From the NCBI RefSeq assembly GCF_010731635.1, contig NZ_AP022583.1, positions 3,906,001 to 3,970,000 on the forward strand: DNA of 64,000 nucleotides, written 5' to 3'. The stretch is from Mycobacterium noviomagense (GTDB lineage Bacteria; Actinomycetota; Actinomycetes; Mycobacteriales; Mycobacteriaceae). The notes beneath the pieces are model-generated. The model made no database searches. It was not told the origin of the DNA and saw only the letters and a list, made by a program, of their open reading frames with translations. The translations under genes and the position numbers were made by a program. Positions 46,469 to 55,259 of this stretch are shown in pieces. The stretch's first letter is position 1, and the number at the start of each line of letters is the position of its first letter.

Positions 46469-47912
46469 CCTCAGATTCGCCGTCATCGGCGCCGGGATGG
46501 CCGGCGTGCTGTCCGCCGTCAAGCTGCGCCAAGCGGGTTTCACCGACATCACGGTGTACGAAAAGGCCGACCGGCTCGGCGGCACCTGGCGGGAGAACAC
46601 CTATCCGGGCATCGCCTGCGATGTGCCCTCGCACCTCTACACCTATACCTTCGCGCCGAACCCCGAATGGAGCCATGCGTTCGCGCCCGGGCCGGAGATC
46701 CTCGCCTATTTCGAGAGCGTCGCGCGCCACCACGCCGTCGACGAGCTGATCCGCTTCGGCCGCGAAATCCGCCGCCTGGAATACATCGGAAACCGTTGGC
46801 GCATCACGACTTCCACCGGTGAGCGCGACGAGGCCGACGTTGTCATCGCCGCCACCGGGGTGCTGCACCACCCGCGCTATCCCGACATCGAGGGGCTCGG
46901 GTCGCGCAGGCGACCTCGCGTGTTCCACAGCTCGCGGTGGGATCACAGCGTGCCACTGGCTGGTGCGCGGCTCGGCGTGGTTGGCACCGGCTCATCCGCG
47001 GTGCAGATCGTCGGCGCCGTCACCGACACCGTGGCCGAGCTGCGCCTCTTCCAGCGCACCCCGCAATGGATCCTGCCGGTACAGAATCCGCCCATCGACG
47101 AGGCGGAGCGGGCCCGCTACCGCGCCAACCCGTCGCTGCTGAGCAAGCTGCGTGCCGAGCTGAACGCCGGCTTTGTCCAAAGTTTCGCCAACGCGGTCGT
47201 CGACGCAGACTCGCCCGCGCTCATGCAGCTGCAACAGGCAGCTTGCGCCAACCTCGAGGACAATGTGGCCGATCCCGTGCTGCGGGAGAAGTTGCGGCCC
47301 GACTACCGGGCCGGGTGTAAGCGGCTGATCATCTCGCCGAACTTCTACGAAGCCATTCAGCGGCCCAACGCCCGCCTGGTCACCGAGCCCATTGCCCGGG
47401 TCGAGCCGGATGGCGTCCGGACCCTCGACGGTGAACTGCACCGGCTTGACGTGCTCGTGCTGGCCACCGGGTTCCGGGTCGACCGCTTCCTGCGGCCGAT
47501 CGACGTGGTGGGCCGCGACGGCGTGCGCCTCGACGACGTATGGGCGCAGCGGCCGTACGCGTACTTGTCGGTGTCGGTTCCGGGCTTTCCCAACCTGTTC
47601 ATGCTCAACGGCCCCAACGGGCCGGTCGGCAATTTCTCGCTGATCGACGTCGCCGAGGCGCAGTTCGCCTACCTCATGCAGCTCATCGAGCTACTGGCCG
47701 ACGGCCGATACCGTGCGATCAGCGCCAAACGCGCGGTCACGACCCGCTTCGAGGCCGCGCGAGCCGAGGCCGCCAAGAAGACGGTGTGGGTGACTGGTTG
47801 CCGAAGTTGGTATCTCGACGACCGCGGATTACCCGCGGTGTGGCCGTGGAGTTTCACCCGGTTCCAGGACGTCATGACACGCCCTGACCTGCGAGATTAT
47901 GAGCTCGCGTGA
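46461..47912 (+). CDS. Flavin-containing (Baeyer-Villiger type) monooxygenase
   Basis: FAD/NADPH-dependent monooxygenase, 483 residues. FAD motif VIGAGMAGVLSA at the N-terminus, LGGTWRENTYPGIACDVPSH (typical BVMO segment), NADP motif VVGTGSSAVQI, FHSSRWDHS fingerprint-like segment (BVMO consensus FxGxxxHxxxW is altered), and LVLATGFR. Start ATG 46461 lies inside the TetR gene. This gene is not at this place in M. tuberculosis, where Rv1535 follows directly, so it is an addition to the operon. Confidence 0.88.
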   Translation: MPDLRFAVIGAGMAGVLSAVKLRQAGFTDITVYEKADRLGGTWRENTYPGIACDVPSHLYTYTFAPNPEWSHAFAPGPEILAYFESVARHHAVDELIRFGREIRRLEYIGNRWRITTSTGERDEADVVIAATGVLHHPRYPDIEGLGSRRRPRVFHSSRWDHSVPLAGARLGVVGTGSSAVQIVGAVTDTVAELRLFQRTPQWILPVQNPPIDEAERARYRANPSLLSKLRAELNAGFVQSFANAVVDADSPALMQLQQAACANLEDNVADPVLREKLRPDYRAGCKRLIISPNFYEAIQRPNARLVTEPIARVEPDGVRTLDGELHRLDVLVLATGFRVDRFLRPIDVVGRDGVRLDDVWAQRPYAYLSVSVPGFPNLFMLNGPNGPVGNFSLIDVAEAQFAYLMQLIELLADGRYRAISAKRAVTTRFEAARAEAAKKTVWVTGCRSWYLDDRGLPAVWPWSFTRFQDVMTRPDLRDYELA

Positions 47913-47977
47913 CACGTGTTCAGGTGTCGTTAACGTAAAGATACCGTCAATTCGCTGACACGCCGGTCGGGATTAAA

Positions 47978-48006
47978 TTGACCTAATCAAGATGTTCCTG
48001 CATCAT
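47978..48006 (+). promoter_or_regulatory. Promoter of the M-box transcript
   Basis: TTGACC (47978-47983), 17-bp spacer, CATCAT (48001-48006). Predicted start near 48013 coincides with the beginning of the M-box. Confidence 0.55.
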
Positions 48007-48012
48007 CGGATG

Positions 48013-48180
48013 TAAGCACCTCGTTAGGTGAGGCGGCTACACGGACATAGGCCACTGACCCTGAACGTCGAGAGACGCCCCGGGTCAGGACAGCTCTTCC
48101 CGGCTTAAGGGTTGAGCCCAAGTGGCTTCCGGGATACCGGACACGCCGTGTGGTGTCGAAGCTCTAGCGAGTGGGGTGCG
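48013..48180 (+). promoter_or_regulatory. M-box (ykoK-type) Mg2+ riboswitch
   Basis: Conserved M-box pieces are present in order: CTCGTTAGGTGAGGC (48019-48033), ACGTCGAGAGACGCC, GGGTCAGGACAGC, and GAAGCTCTAGCGAG near 48158-48171. The 5' GCACCTCG can pair with the 3' CGAGTGGGGTGC. An M-box is known upstream of Rv1535 in M. tuberculosis. Mg2+ binding normally lowers downstream expression. Hairpins after it (48185-48198 and 48228-48243) may form the expression platform. Confidence 0.92.
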
Positions 48181-48273
48181 GTCACCGACATTCGTCGGGC
48201 TGTACTCCTGCAGTGCACGTGGATGTTGTGCGGCTATCCGCACCTGGCGTTGCCGTGAGGAGGTGAGGGACGA

Positions 48274-48354
48274 ATGAGTTCCAGTGAGAGTCCGGACCGA
48301 TATCCGGGTCCTGTTTCGTCCCGAACCGGTCCCCGGCACGCCGCCTCCAGCTGA
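48274..48354 (+). CDS. Leader peptide (uORF) between M-box and Rv1535-like gene
   Basis: 26-codon frame starting MSSSESPDRYPGPVSS, with four prolines, preceded by the strong Shine-Dalgarno AGGAGGTGAGG. It ends 107 bp before the main gene. Position between a Mg2+ riboswitch and the gene, strong ribosome site and proline content recall proline-containing leader peptides such as MgtL. That it is translated is inferred. Confidence 0.55.
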   Translation: MSSSESPDRYPGPVSSRTGPRHAASS

Positions 48355-48461
48355 ATCGGCTCGACGCGCGCGTTGCCTAAGAGCAGGGAACTGCTCGGAA
48401 CCAGCGGGACGGAACATCAAGTCCCAACAAAAACCGCTTGATTTCCGTCTAGGAGGCAACC

Positions 48462-48707
48462 ATGACCGCTGTTCTGTACGACGAGGTGGTGACCACCGCA
48501 CCCGCCCCCCGGCTGACGGCGGCGCCGAAGCTGACCGTAGCGCCGGCGCCGGCGGACACCGCGGCGAAGAAGGTGGCGCGCGACGTCAAGTCCGACCCCT
48601 TCGGCCAGGGAGACCCGTTGGTCACCGGGGCTGCTCGTTTGCTGAGCATTCCGCTGCGTCACCTGTACGCGGCGCTGTGGCGAGTGGGACTGCTCGAGGT
48701 GGCGTAG
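48462..48707 (+). CDS. Small Mg2+-regulated protein (Rv1535-like)
   Basis: 81-residue protein with a Pro/Ala/Thr-rich N-terminus (APKLTVAPAPADT) and a conserved C-terminal half (KSDPFGQGDPLVTGAARLL, then an amphipathic helix ending GLLEVA). Homologue of Rv1535, whose function is unknown but whose gene lies behind an M-box. AGGAGG is 5 nt before ATG 48462; GTTGCCT at 48372-48378 can pair with AGGCAAC at 48454-48460 and hide it. Confidence 0.85.
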   Translation: MTAVLYDEVVTTAPAPRLTAAPKLTVAPAPADTAAKKVARDVKSDPFGQGDPLVTGAARLLSIPLRHLYAALWRVGLLEVA

Positions 48708-48745
48708 TCCGATGACCGCCGAGCGATCCTTCTCCCCAAGCCGCT

Positions 48746-48788
48746 AGTTGCCAGGTCGCTGACTCTTTGGGTCGAGCGCCTGGCAACT
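48746..48788 (+). terminator. Intrinsic terminator after Rv1535-like gene
   Basis: Arms AGTTGCCAGG (48746-48755) and CCTGGCAACT (48779-48788) with further pairing inside, followed by CGCATTTTGGC with a short T-run. It lies 38 bp after the stop codon. Confidence 0.75.
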
Positions 48789-48873
48789 CGCATTTTGGCT
48801 TCATTGCTTTTGAGCAGCTAGGACGCGACGCGCCGGTCATCATTGGTTGCCTCCATGATCGGCGTGTCGCGTT

Positions 48874-49638
48874 CTAGGCAGAAGAACGGTTTATCAGCGC
48901 GGTCAAGCCTTGGCGGTAAGCGGCCAAGCTATGGCGCCAGACGACGTCGATCGCGCCGCCGCTGTCGACATCGATCTCAGCGCCGACATGCACATACGGG
49001 GACGGCGGCACGTGCGGCACGATGTCGAGGAAGTTGACCACTCGAAAACAGCTTTCGATGGCGGCGTTAAATGCGGCCGCGAAGTCGTTGAACCCGACGC
49101 GAGGCCCGGCGAAGGTGATCAGCCGCGGCTCGATGGTGTTCGGCGGCATCTTGCGGAAGATATCCGGGGCGGCGAGCACGCTCAGCGCGGCGCCCAGGCT
49201 GTGTCCGGTGATCAGGATCTGATCGCAGTCGGCGGTTGCGGTCGCTAAGTTCGCGGCGATGCTGTCGCGGACGAGTTCGTAGACGTCTAAAAAGCCGGCT
49301 GCCACTTCTCCGAATCCGGCGATCGGCGCGTATCCGGTGGGGACGGCGTCGAAGTCGGCGAGCCAGTCGGCCAGGTCCGCGCTGCCGCGAAACGATACGA
49401 ATGCGGTGTGAGTGGCGGCGTTGTGGCCCATCAGACCAAAGATGGTGTTGTCCTTCGTCATCGCCACCACCGCAGGATGTGGGTCGGTCATCGCGGTGAG
49501 TAAGGCACCGTCGGCTCGGATCAGTGCTGTCTGCACGAACCCGGTTGGCAGGGCGGGGGAACTTCCGTCCATCACGCTGTAGGCGGCCAGCGCCAACGGT
49601 AAGGCCACGTCCCGAGCGAACACTGCGTTGAATGCCAC
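48874..49638 (-). CDS. Class 3 (fungal-type) lipase
   Basis: Alpha/beta hydrolase of 254 residues. Oxyanion loop FVSFRGSADLADWLADFD, nucleophile elbow GHSLGAAL, candidate catalytic Asp in NFLDIVPHVP and His in VWRHSLAAY close to the C-terminus. No signal peptide is evident. GTG 49638 is preferred; the frame extends upstream without similarity. Likely triacylglycerol or ester hydrolase. Not at this place in M. tuberculosis. Confidence 0.86.
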   Translation of the reverse strand: MAFNAVFARDVALPLALAAYSVMDGSSPALPTGFVQTALIRADGALLTAMTDPHPAVVAMTKDNTIFGLMGHNAATHTAFVSFRGSADLADWLADFDAVPTGYAPIAGFGEVAAGFLDVYELVRDSIAANLATATADCDQILITGHSLGAALSVLAAPDIFRKMPPNTIEPRLITFAGPRVGFNDFAAAFNAAIESCFRVVNFLDIVPHVPPSPYVHVGAEIDVDSGGAIDVVWRHSLAAYRQGLTALINRSSA

Positions 49639-49713
49639 GCGCCGCAGTGTAAGAGGTGGCCCGCTGGAATCGCCGCAATACGCCCGGTTTTCGCAGTAGC
49701 GTTGAGTACCACC

Positions 49714-50088
49714 ATGGCGACCGATCTGACGCTCTATCTCGACGACGAGCCCGGTGAGCTGGCCCGGGTCGGCGACGTGCTGGGCAAGGCGGGCGTCAAC
49801 ATCGCCGGCCTGTGCGCGCTGAGCAGCGGGGGCGGGCAGTCCGAGGTGCACATCCTGGTCTACGACGCCACGCCCGCGTTTGAAGCGTTGCACGACGCCG
49901 GAATCAAAATCGCCGAAGAGCAGGAAGTCATCGTTCTCGACATACAAGACCGTCCGGGTGCGCTTGCCGAGGCGATCCACAAGCTCGGCACTGCGAAGGT
50001 CAACTTGGAAACGGCCTACCTGGCCACCGAGACCCGCTTGGTGCTCGGCGCGGACAACCTGGCCGATGCGAAGGCGGCACTGGGCTGA
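49714..50088 (+). CDS. Tandem ACT-domain protein
   Basis: 124 residues forming two ACT-like domains: DLTLYLDDEPGELARVGDVL-type first domain (residues 3-62) and a second starting VIVLDIQDRPGALAEAIHKLG (about 70-124). ACT domains bind amino acids; a stand-alone protein without an enzyme domain would be a regulator or binding protein. ATG 49714 follows the divergent lipase gene by 75 bp. It lies directly before the ileS T-box. Confidence 0.85.
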   Translation: MATDLTLYLDDEPGELARVGDVLGKAGVNIAGLCALSSGGGQSEVHILVYDATPAFEALHDAGIKIAEEQEVIVLDIQDRPGALAEAIHKLGTAKVNLETAYLATETRLVLGADNLADAKAALG

Positions 50089-50109
50089 GTGCCGATTTGG
50101 CGCCGTCCG

Positions 50110-50317
50110 TAGAATTGTCCCAACGGCATCGATCCGGCCATCACCGGGGAGCCTTCGGAAGAACAGCCAACCAGGCTCAGTAGAACCGAACGGGTAGGCC
50201 CGTCACAGCCGTCATCGAGCGGTCGCGCGCCAGCGCGGCAAGCGGGGTGGTACCGCGGCGCTCGCGCATCATGCGCGGCGTCGTCCCCGGCCTGACAATG
50301 GCACAGGAGACGACGCA
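50110..50317 (+). promoter_or_regulatory. ileS T-box riboswitch with promoter and SD-sequestering hairpin
   Basis: TAGAAT at 50110-50115 is a good -10. The leader has a short stem I with candidate specifier ATC (Ile) in GGCCATCACCGGGGAGCC, and the T-box sequence AAGCGGGGTGGTACCGCGG near 50240-50258. GCGTCGTC (50278-50285) can pair with GACGACGC (50309-50316), covering the region between the AGGAGA ribosome site and the GTG. This fits the translational T-boxes known for actinobacterial ileS. Confidence 0.9.
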
Positions 50318-53300
50318 GTGACCGAGCACAGCTATCCGAAACTGGGCAGCGGGGCACCCGATTTTCCGGCGTTGGAGCTCGAGGTCCTCGACTACTGGGC
50401 CCGCGACGACACTTTCCGCGCCAGCATCGCGCGCCGCGCCGACGCCCCCGAATACGTGTTCTACGACGGGCCGCCCTTCGCCAACGGCCTGCCGCATTAC
50501 GGGCACCTGCTCACCGGCTACGTCAAGGACATCGTGCCGCGGTATCGCACCATGCGCGGCTACAAGGTGGAGCGCCGCTTCGGCTGGGACACCCACGGGC
50601 TGCCCGCCGAACTCGAGGTCGAACGCCAGCTCGGCATCACCGACAAGTCGCAGATCGACGCGATGGGCATCGCGGCGTTCAACGAAGCCTGCCGCGAATC
50701 GGTGTTGCGCTACACCGACGAATGGCAGGCCTATGTCACCCGCCAGGCCCGGTGGGTCGATTTCGACAACGACTACAAGACGCTCGATCTGCCCTACATG
50801 GAGTCGGTGATCTGGGCGTTCAAGCAGCTGTGGGACCAAGGTTTGGTCTACGAGGGCTACCGGGTGCTGCCGTATTGCTGGCGCGACGAAACCCCGTTGT
50901 CCAACCACGAACTGCGGATGGACGACGACGTCTACCAGAGTCGTCAGGACCCGGCGATCACGGTCGGATTCCGGCTTCCCGAAGGGGAATTGGCGGGTGC
51001 GTACCTGCTGGTGTGGACGACGACGCCGTGGACGCTGCCGTCCAACCAGGCGGTGGCCGTCAACCCCGACGTGACCTACGTGCAGGTTCGGGCGGGGGAG
51101 CGGCGCTATGTGCTGGCAGAAGCGCGGCTGGGCGCCTACGCGCGCGAGCTCGGCGACGAGCCGGAGGTGCTGGGCCGCTATAGCGGTGCGGATCTGCTGG
51201 GTATGCGGTATCTGCCGCCGTTTCCCTATTTCATGGACTCGCGCTGGAACGATTCGGCTAAAGCCTTTCACGTGCTGCCCGGACAGTTCGTGACGACCGA
51301 GGACGGCACCGGGATCGTTCACATGGCGCCGGCCTACGGCGAGGACGACAAGGAGGCGGGGGACAAGGCCGGCATCGTGCCGGCCACACCCGTTGACAGC
51401 AACGGCCGCTTCGATTCATCGGTTCCGGATTACCAGGGCCAGCACGTGTTCGACGCCAACCCACACATCATCCGGGATCTCAAAAACGGCACCGGCTCGG
51501 CCGCGGCTAACGGCGCGGTGCTGTTGCGGCACGAAACGTATGAGCACCCCTACCCGCACTGCTGGCGGTGCCGCAATCCGCTGATCTACCGGGCGGTGTC
51601 GTCGTGGTTTGTGAAAGTCACCGAATTCCGCGACCGCATGGTGCAACTCAACCAGCAGATCACCTGGCATCCCGAGCACGTCAAAGACGGTCAGTTCGGC
51701 AAGTGGCTGGAAAACGCACGCGACTGGTCGATTTCCCGAAACCGCTACTGGGGAACGCCGATTCCGGTGTGGGTCTCCGACGATCCCGGGTATCCGCGGA
51801 TCGACGTCTACGGCAGCCTCGACGAGTTGCAACGCGACTTCGGTGTCCGGCCCGACAATCTGCACCGGCCCTACATCGACGAACTCGTCCGGCCCAACCC
51901 CGATGATCCCAGCGGGCGTTCGATGATGCGGCGAATCCCTGACGTCTTCGACGTGTGGTTCGACTCCGGGTCGATGCCCTACGCGCAGGTGCACTACCCC
52001 TTCGAGAACCGCGACTGGTTCGACAGCCATTACCCTGGCGACTTCATCGTCGAATACATCGGGCAGACCCGCGGCTGGTTCTACACCCTGCACGTGCTGG
52101 CCACCGCGCTGTTCGACCGACCTGCTTTCAAAACCTGTGTGGCGCACGGGATTGTGCTGGGTTCTGACGGGCAGAAGATGAGTAAGTCGCTGCGCAACTA
52201 TCCCGATGTCAAGGAGGTGTTCGACCGCGACGGCTCGGATGCCATGCGGTGGTTTTTGATGGCCTCGCCGATCCTGCGGGGAGGCAACCTGATCGTTACC
52301 GAGCCGGGCATCCGCGAGGGTGTGCGTCAGGTGCTGCTGCCGTTCTGGAACGCCTACAGCTTCCTTGCCTTGTATGCGCCGAAGGTCGGCGATTGGCGCA
52401 CTGATTCGCCGCACGTGCTGGACCGCTACATCCTTGCCAAGCTGGCCGCGTTGCGAGACGACCTCACCAATGCACTTGATGTCTGCGACATCTCCGCTGC
52501 ATGCGAGCAGCTGCGCCAGTTCACTGAGGCGTTGACGAACTGGTATGTGCGACGCTCACGGCAACGGTTCTGGGACGAAGACGCCGACGCCATCGACACC
52601 CTGCACACCGCGCTGGAGGTCACCGCTCGCCTGGCCGCGCCGCTGCTGCCGCTGACTACCGAGGTGATCTGGCGCGGCATCACTAAAGAGCGATCGGTGC
52701 ATCTGACCGACTGGCCGTCGGCGGACACGCTGCCGGCGGATACCGAGTTGGTTGCTGCCATGGACCAGGTCCGCCAGGTGTGCTCGGCGGCGTCGTCGCT
52801 GCGCAAGGCCAAGAAGCTGCGGGTTCGGCTGCCGCTACCGAAATTGACTGTCGCTGTTGATGAACCGCAGCGCCTGGAGCCGTTCATTGATCTGATCGCC
52901 GACGAGCTGAACGTCAAGAAGGTCGAACTGACTGACGACATCGGCCGTTACGGTCGTTTCGAGCTCACCGTGAACGCCCGGGTGGCCGGACCACGGCTGG
53001 GTAAGGATGTGCAGGGCGCGATCAAGGCGGTGAAGGCGGGCGAGGGGGTCGTCAACCCGGACGGCACACTGACCGCAGGACCGGCGCTGCTGCAGCCGGA
53101 CGAGTTCAGCTCGCGCCTGGTGGCCGCCGACCCGGAGTTCACCGCCGCACTGCCCGACGGTGCCGGGCTGGTCGTGCTGGACGGCACGGTGACACCCGAA
53201 CTGGAGGCCGAAGGCTGGGCCAAAGACCGCATCCGCGAGCTACAGGAGCTGCGCAAGTCGACCGGCCTCGACGTCTCCGACCGCATCAGCGTAGTGATCT

Positions 53301-53449
53301 CAGTGCCTGCCGAGCGCGCGGAATGGGCGCGGACGCATCGCGACCTCATCGCCCGCGAGATCCTCGCCACCAGTTTCGACTTCGGCGATCCGGGTCCGGA
53401 ATCCGCGGAGATCGGTGATGGCGTCCGGGTGGCGATCGCTAAGGTTTAG
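50318..53449 (+). CDS. ileS: Isoleucyl-tRNA synthetase
   Basis: Class I synthetase of 1043 residues that charges tRNA-Ile. HIGH motif as PHYGH near residue 57, editing domain in the 200-380 region ([15 protein letters not shown]), KMSKS motif in [12 protein letters not shown], anticodon-binding domain and long C-terminal extension. The length and sequence are of the eukaryote-like type. GTG 50318 is chosen by the AGGAGA site and T-box layout. Confidence 0.97.
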   Translation: MTEHSYPKLGSGAPDFPALELEVLDYWARDDTFRASIARRADAPEYVFYDGPPFANGLPHYGHLLTGYVKDIVPRYRTMRGYKVERRFGWDTHGLPAELEVERQLGITDKSQIDAMGIAAFNEACRESVLRYTDEWQAYVTRQARWVDFDNDYKTLDLPYMESVIWAFKQLWDQGLVYEGYRVLPYCWRDETPLSNHELRMDDDVYQSRQDPAITVGFRLPEGELAGAYLLVWTTTPWTLPSNQAVAVNPDVTYVQVRAGERRYVLAEARLGAYARELGDEPEVLGRYSGADLLGMRYLPPFPYFMDSRWNDSAKAFHVLPGQFVTTEDGTGIVHMAPAYGEDDKEAGDKAGIVPATPVDSNGRFDSSVPDYQGQHVFDANPHIIRDLKNGTGSAAANGAVLLRHETYEHPYPHCWRCRNPLIYRAVSSWFVKVTEFRDRMVQLNQQITWHPEHVKDGQFGKWLENARDWSISRNRYWGTPIPVWVSDDPGYPRIDVYGSLDELQRDFGVRPDNLHRPYIDELVRPNPDDPSGRSMMRRIPDVFDVWFDSGSMPYAQVHYPFENRDWFDSHYPGDFIVEYIGQTRGWFYTLHVLATALFDRPAFKTCVAHGIVLGSDGQKMSKSLRNYPDVKEVFDRDGSDAMRWFLMASPILRGGNLIVTEPGIREGVRQVLLPFWNAYSFLALYAPKVGDWRTDSPHVLDRYILAKLAALRDDLTNALDVCDISAACEQLRQFTEALTNWYVRRSRQRFWDEDADAIDTLHTALEVTARLAAPLLPLTTEVIWRGITKERSVHLTDWPSADTLPADTELVAAMDQVRQVCSAASSLRKAKKLRVRLPLPKLTVAVDEPQRLEPFIDLIADELNVKKVELTDDIGRYGRFELTVNARVAGPRLGKDVQGAIKAVKAGEGVVNPDGTLTAGPALLQPDEFSSRLVAADPEFTAALPDGAGLVVLDGTVTPELEAEGWAKDRIRELQELRKSTGLDVSDRISVVISVPAERAEWARTHRDLIAREILATSFDFGDPGPESAEIGDGVRVAIAKV

Positions 53450-53939
53450 CGGCGTCTTTGGGTGATCGCAATGCGCGACGCGCATACGGCCAGAACGGCA
53501 TCCCGGCCAGCACGGTGCCGCTTGCGGCGATGAGACCGACCGCCACGTCGACGCTCTCGCGTCCCTCGGCCTTCCAGTAGACATCCTCAAGGTCGAGCAG
53601 CAAGGCCAACTCGTCGACGATCATCGCGTTGGCGGCGCCGAACGCGACCGCCGCCACAGGGTGGCGCCGTTGTTCGTCCGATCCGCGCAGGCCCACCGCG
53701 CCCACGATGGACAGCAACGCGATTCCGAGGTTGTAGTGGTGAAAGTGCCTATTGCCCAGTTTGATACCACCGCTTGACGGGCCGTGGCCGGCGTGGATCC
53801 AGTGGGTAAGCGCCCGGAGTCCGGTAAAGGTGAGGGTGAACGCCGCCCAAGCCAGCACGGCAGAGCGTTCGTCGGACTCGAGGCGTTGCAGCCATTCCTG
53901 ACGCAGCCGCGACCATAGTGTCGAGTCTTGCTGGCCCAT
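53439..53939 (-). CDS. Histidine-rich integral membrane protein
   Basis: 166 residues with about four membrane helices. Two histidine clusters (HWIHAGHG and [10 protein letters not shown]) and a [14 protein letters not shown] motif could bind metal, but I do not recognise an enzyme family. Similar actinobacterial proteins are annotated as hypothetical. The last 11 bp overlap the ileS stop region on the other strand. Confidence 0.72.
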   Translation of the reverse strand: MGQQDSTLWSRLRQEWLQRLESDERSAVLAWAAFTLTFTGLRALTHWIHAGHGPSSGGIKLGNRHFHHYNLGIALLSIVGAVGLRGSDEQRRHPVAAVAFGAANAMIVDELALLLDLEDVYWKAEGRESVDVAVGLIAASGTVLAGMPFWPYARRALRSPKDAAKP

Positions 53940-53941
53940 CT

Positions 53942-54511
53942 TCAGCCGCCCTTCACCGCACGCCAGCGCAGCCTGCCGCCGTTGGTGTCGACATCCACAT
54001 CGTCAAAGCCTGCTTGCCGCAACCGGTCGGGAAATGTGGCCGGCGACACCGGGTTGCACATGTCGCGAAAATGCAAGATCCGGAACGGGATCGAGGCAGC
54101 GCTGTCGCTGCCCGCGAACACCCCGCCGGGCCGCAGCACGCGAAACGCTTCGGCTAACAGGCGATCCTGCAGTTGCGCGGTGGGGATGTGATGCAGCATC
54201 GTGAAACACACGACCGCGCTGAACTCTTCTGCTGGCAAACCGGTGTCGGTCCCGTCACCATGGATGATCTGTGCCCGGTCGCCATAGGCTGCACGCAACC
54301 GGTCAGCCATGTTCTGGTCGATCTCGACGGCGGTGTAGCGCGGGGTCTTATCGATCAGCACACGGATGTTGGCGCCGTAACCGGGGCCGATCTCGAGCAC
54401 GTTGTCGCCGAGCTCCACGCCGCCCAGCACCCAGGGCAGCAGCTGGTTCTTCACGGTCGTGGCCCAGCGGTTGGAGCTGCAGAACATTCGGTGACACAGA
54501 TTCATCGCCAT
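53942..54511 (-). CDS. SAM-dependent methyltransferase (class I)
   Basis: 189 residues. Motif I VLEIGPGYGANI, acidic loop TAVEIDQNMADRL, motif IV region VVCFTMLHHIP and post motif VLRPGGVFAGSD. N-terminal NLCHRMFCSSNRWA resembles small lipid- or metabolite-modifying methyltransferases. Substrate unknown. Two bp before the membrane protein gene; on the same strand as the lipid cluster 74 bp upstream. Confidence 0.85.
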   Translation of the reverse strand: MAMNLCHRMFCSSNRWATTVKNQLLPWVLGGVELGDNVLEIGPGYGANIRVLIDKTPRYTAVEIDQNMADRLRAAYGDRAQIIHGDGTDTGLPAEEFSAVVCFTMLHHIPTAQLQDRLLAEAFRVLRPGGVFAGSDSAASIPFRILHFRDMCNPVSPATFPDRLRQAGFDDVDVDTNGGRLRWRAVKGG

Positions 54512-54584
54512 GGACCCTGACGCTAGCGCAAAAGCATCTGCCGTTGTGGGTCATGTCCGAGCATTGGTCAGGGTCGAGAAATGG

Positions 54585-55235
54585 TCAAAGCCCGGCAAGG
54601 CCGATCACGAGGAACGCACAGCCGGCCGCGGCCACCAACATCGCGACGTCAACTCGGCGCCGCGACCGGATCCAGTTGTGCAGCCCCGTCATCGACCTGG
54701 CGGTTGTCTGGGGCGCCAGTAGATAGGCAATGAGCGGAATCTCTACGAGCGCGAAGGCCACGACATTGAAGGTCAACAGCACTGCGACTTGCGTTAGGGC
54801 CGCCGCCCGAGAGGCCAGTATGACGGCCAGCGCGGCCAGATAGTCGACCGATGGCAATGCGATGCCGAGACCGGCGATTCCCGCGACTGACAGCGAATCC
54901 CCCCGCAGCAATCGTTGGGCCGGCGTCGCCAATCGTGCTGGGCGCAAGGCCAACCGGTCGGGGAGGTTGAGGGCCACGATTACCGCGACCAACAAGGCCA
55001 GGAACCCAATCAGAACTTGGACTTTCGGCACAGTGAAGTAGCTGGATCCCAGCAGTGTGCGTCGAAACACAAACAGCACAACGAGACCCACGGTGATCCC
55101 CATCGTGAACCCGCCCGACAAAAACGCGAGCAGTTGCAGTGCCGGTCTGGGCCTGTTCAGCATGAGCACGGTCATACCGATTCGAAATGGTTCGACGCTG
55201 ACGGCCAGCGCCATTATCAGGACAGTGAATAGCAT
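54585..55235 (-). CDS. Gap/Sap-family (LysE-like) lipid export membrane protein
   Basis: 216 residues, six membrane segments (LFTVLIMALAVSVEPFRIGM, LLAFLSGGFTMGITVGLVVLF-type and others). The SVEPFRIGMTVLMLNRPRP start matches the mycobacterial Gap/Sap proteins; Gap is required for glycopeptidolipid export and Sap (Rv3821) for sulfolipid. It follows the FAAL gene by 24 bp, so it likely assists export of the lipid made by this cluster. Confidence 0.85.
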   Translation of the reverse strand: MLFTVLIMALAVSVEPFRIGMTVLMLNRPRPALQLLAFLSGGFTMGITVGLVVLFVFRRTLLGSSYFTVPKVQVLIGFLALLVAVIVALNLPDRLALRPARLATPAQRLLRGDSLSVAGIAGLGIALPSVDYLAALAVILASRAAALTQVAVLLTFNVVAFALVEIPLIAYLLAPQTTARSMTGLHNWIRSRRRVDVAMLVAAAGCAFLVIGLAGL

Positions 55236-55259
55236 CCGTAATTCACCCCTGCGCCCGGC

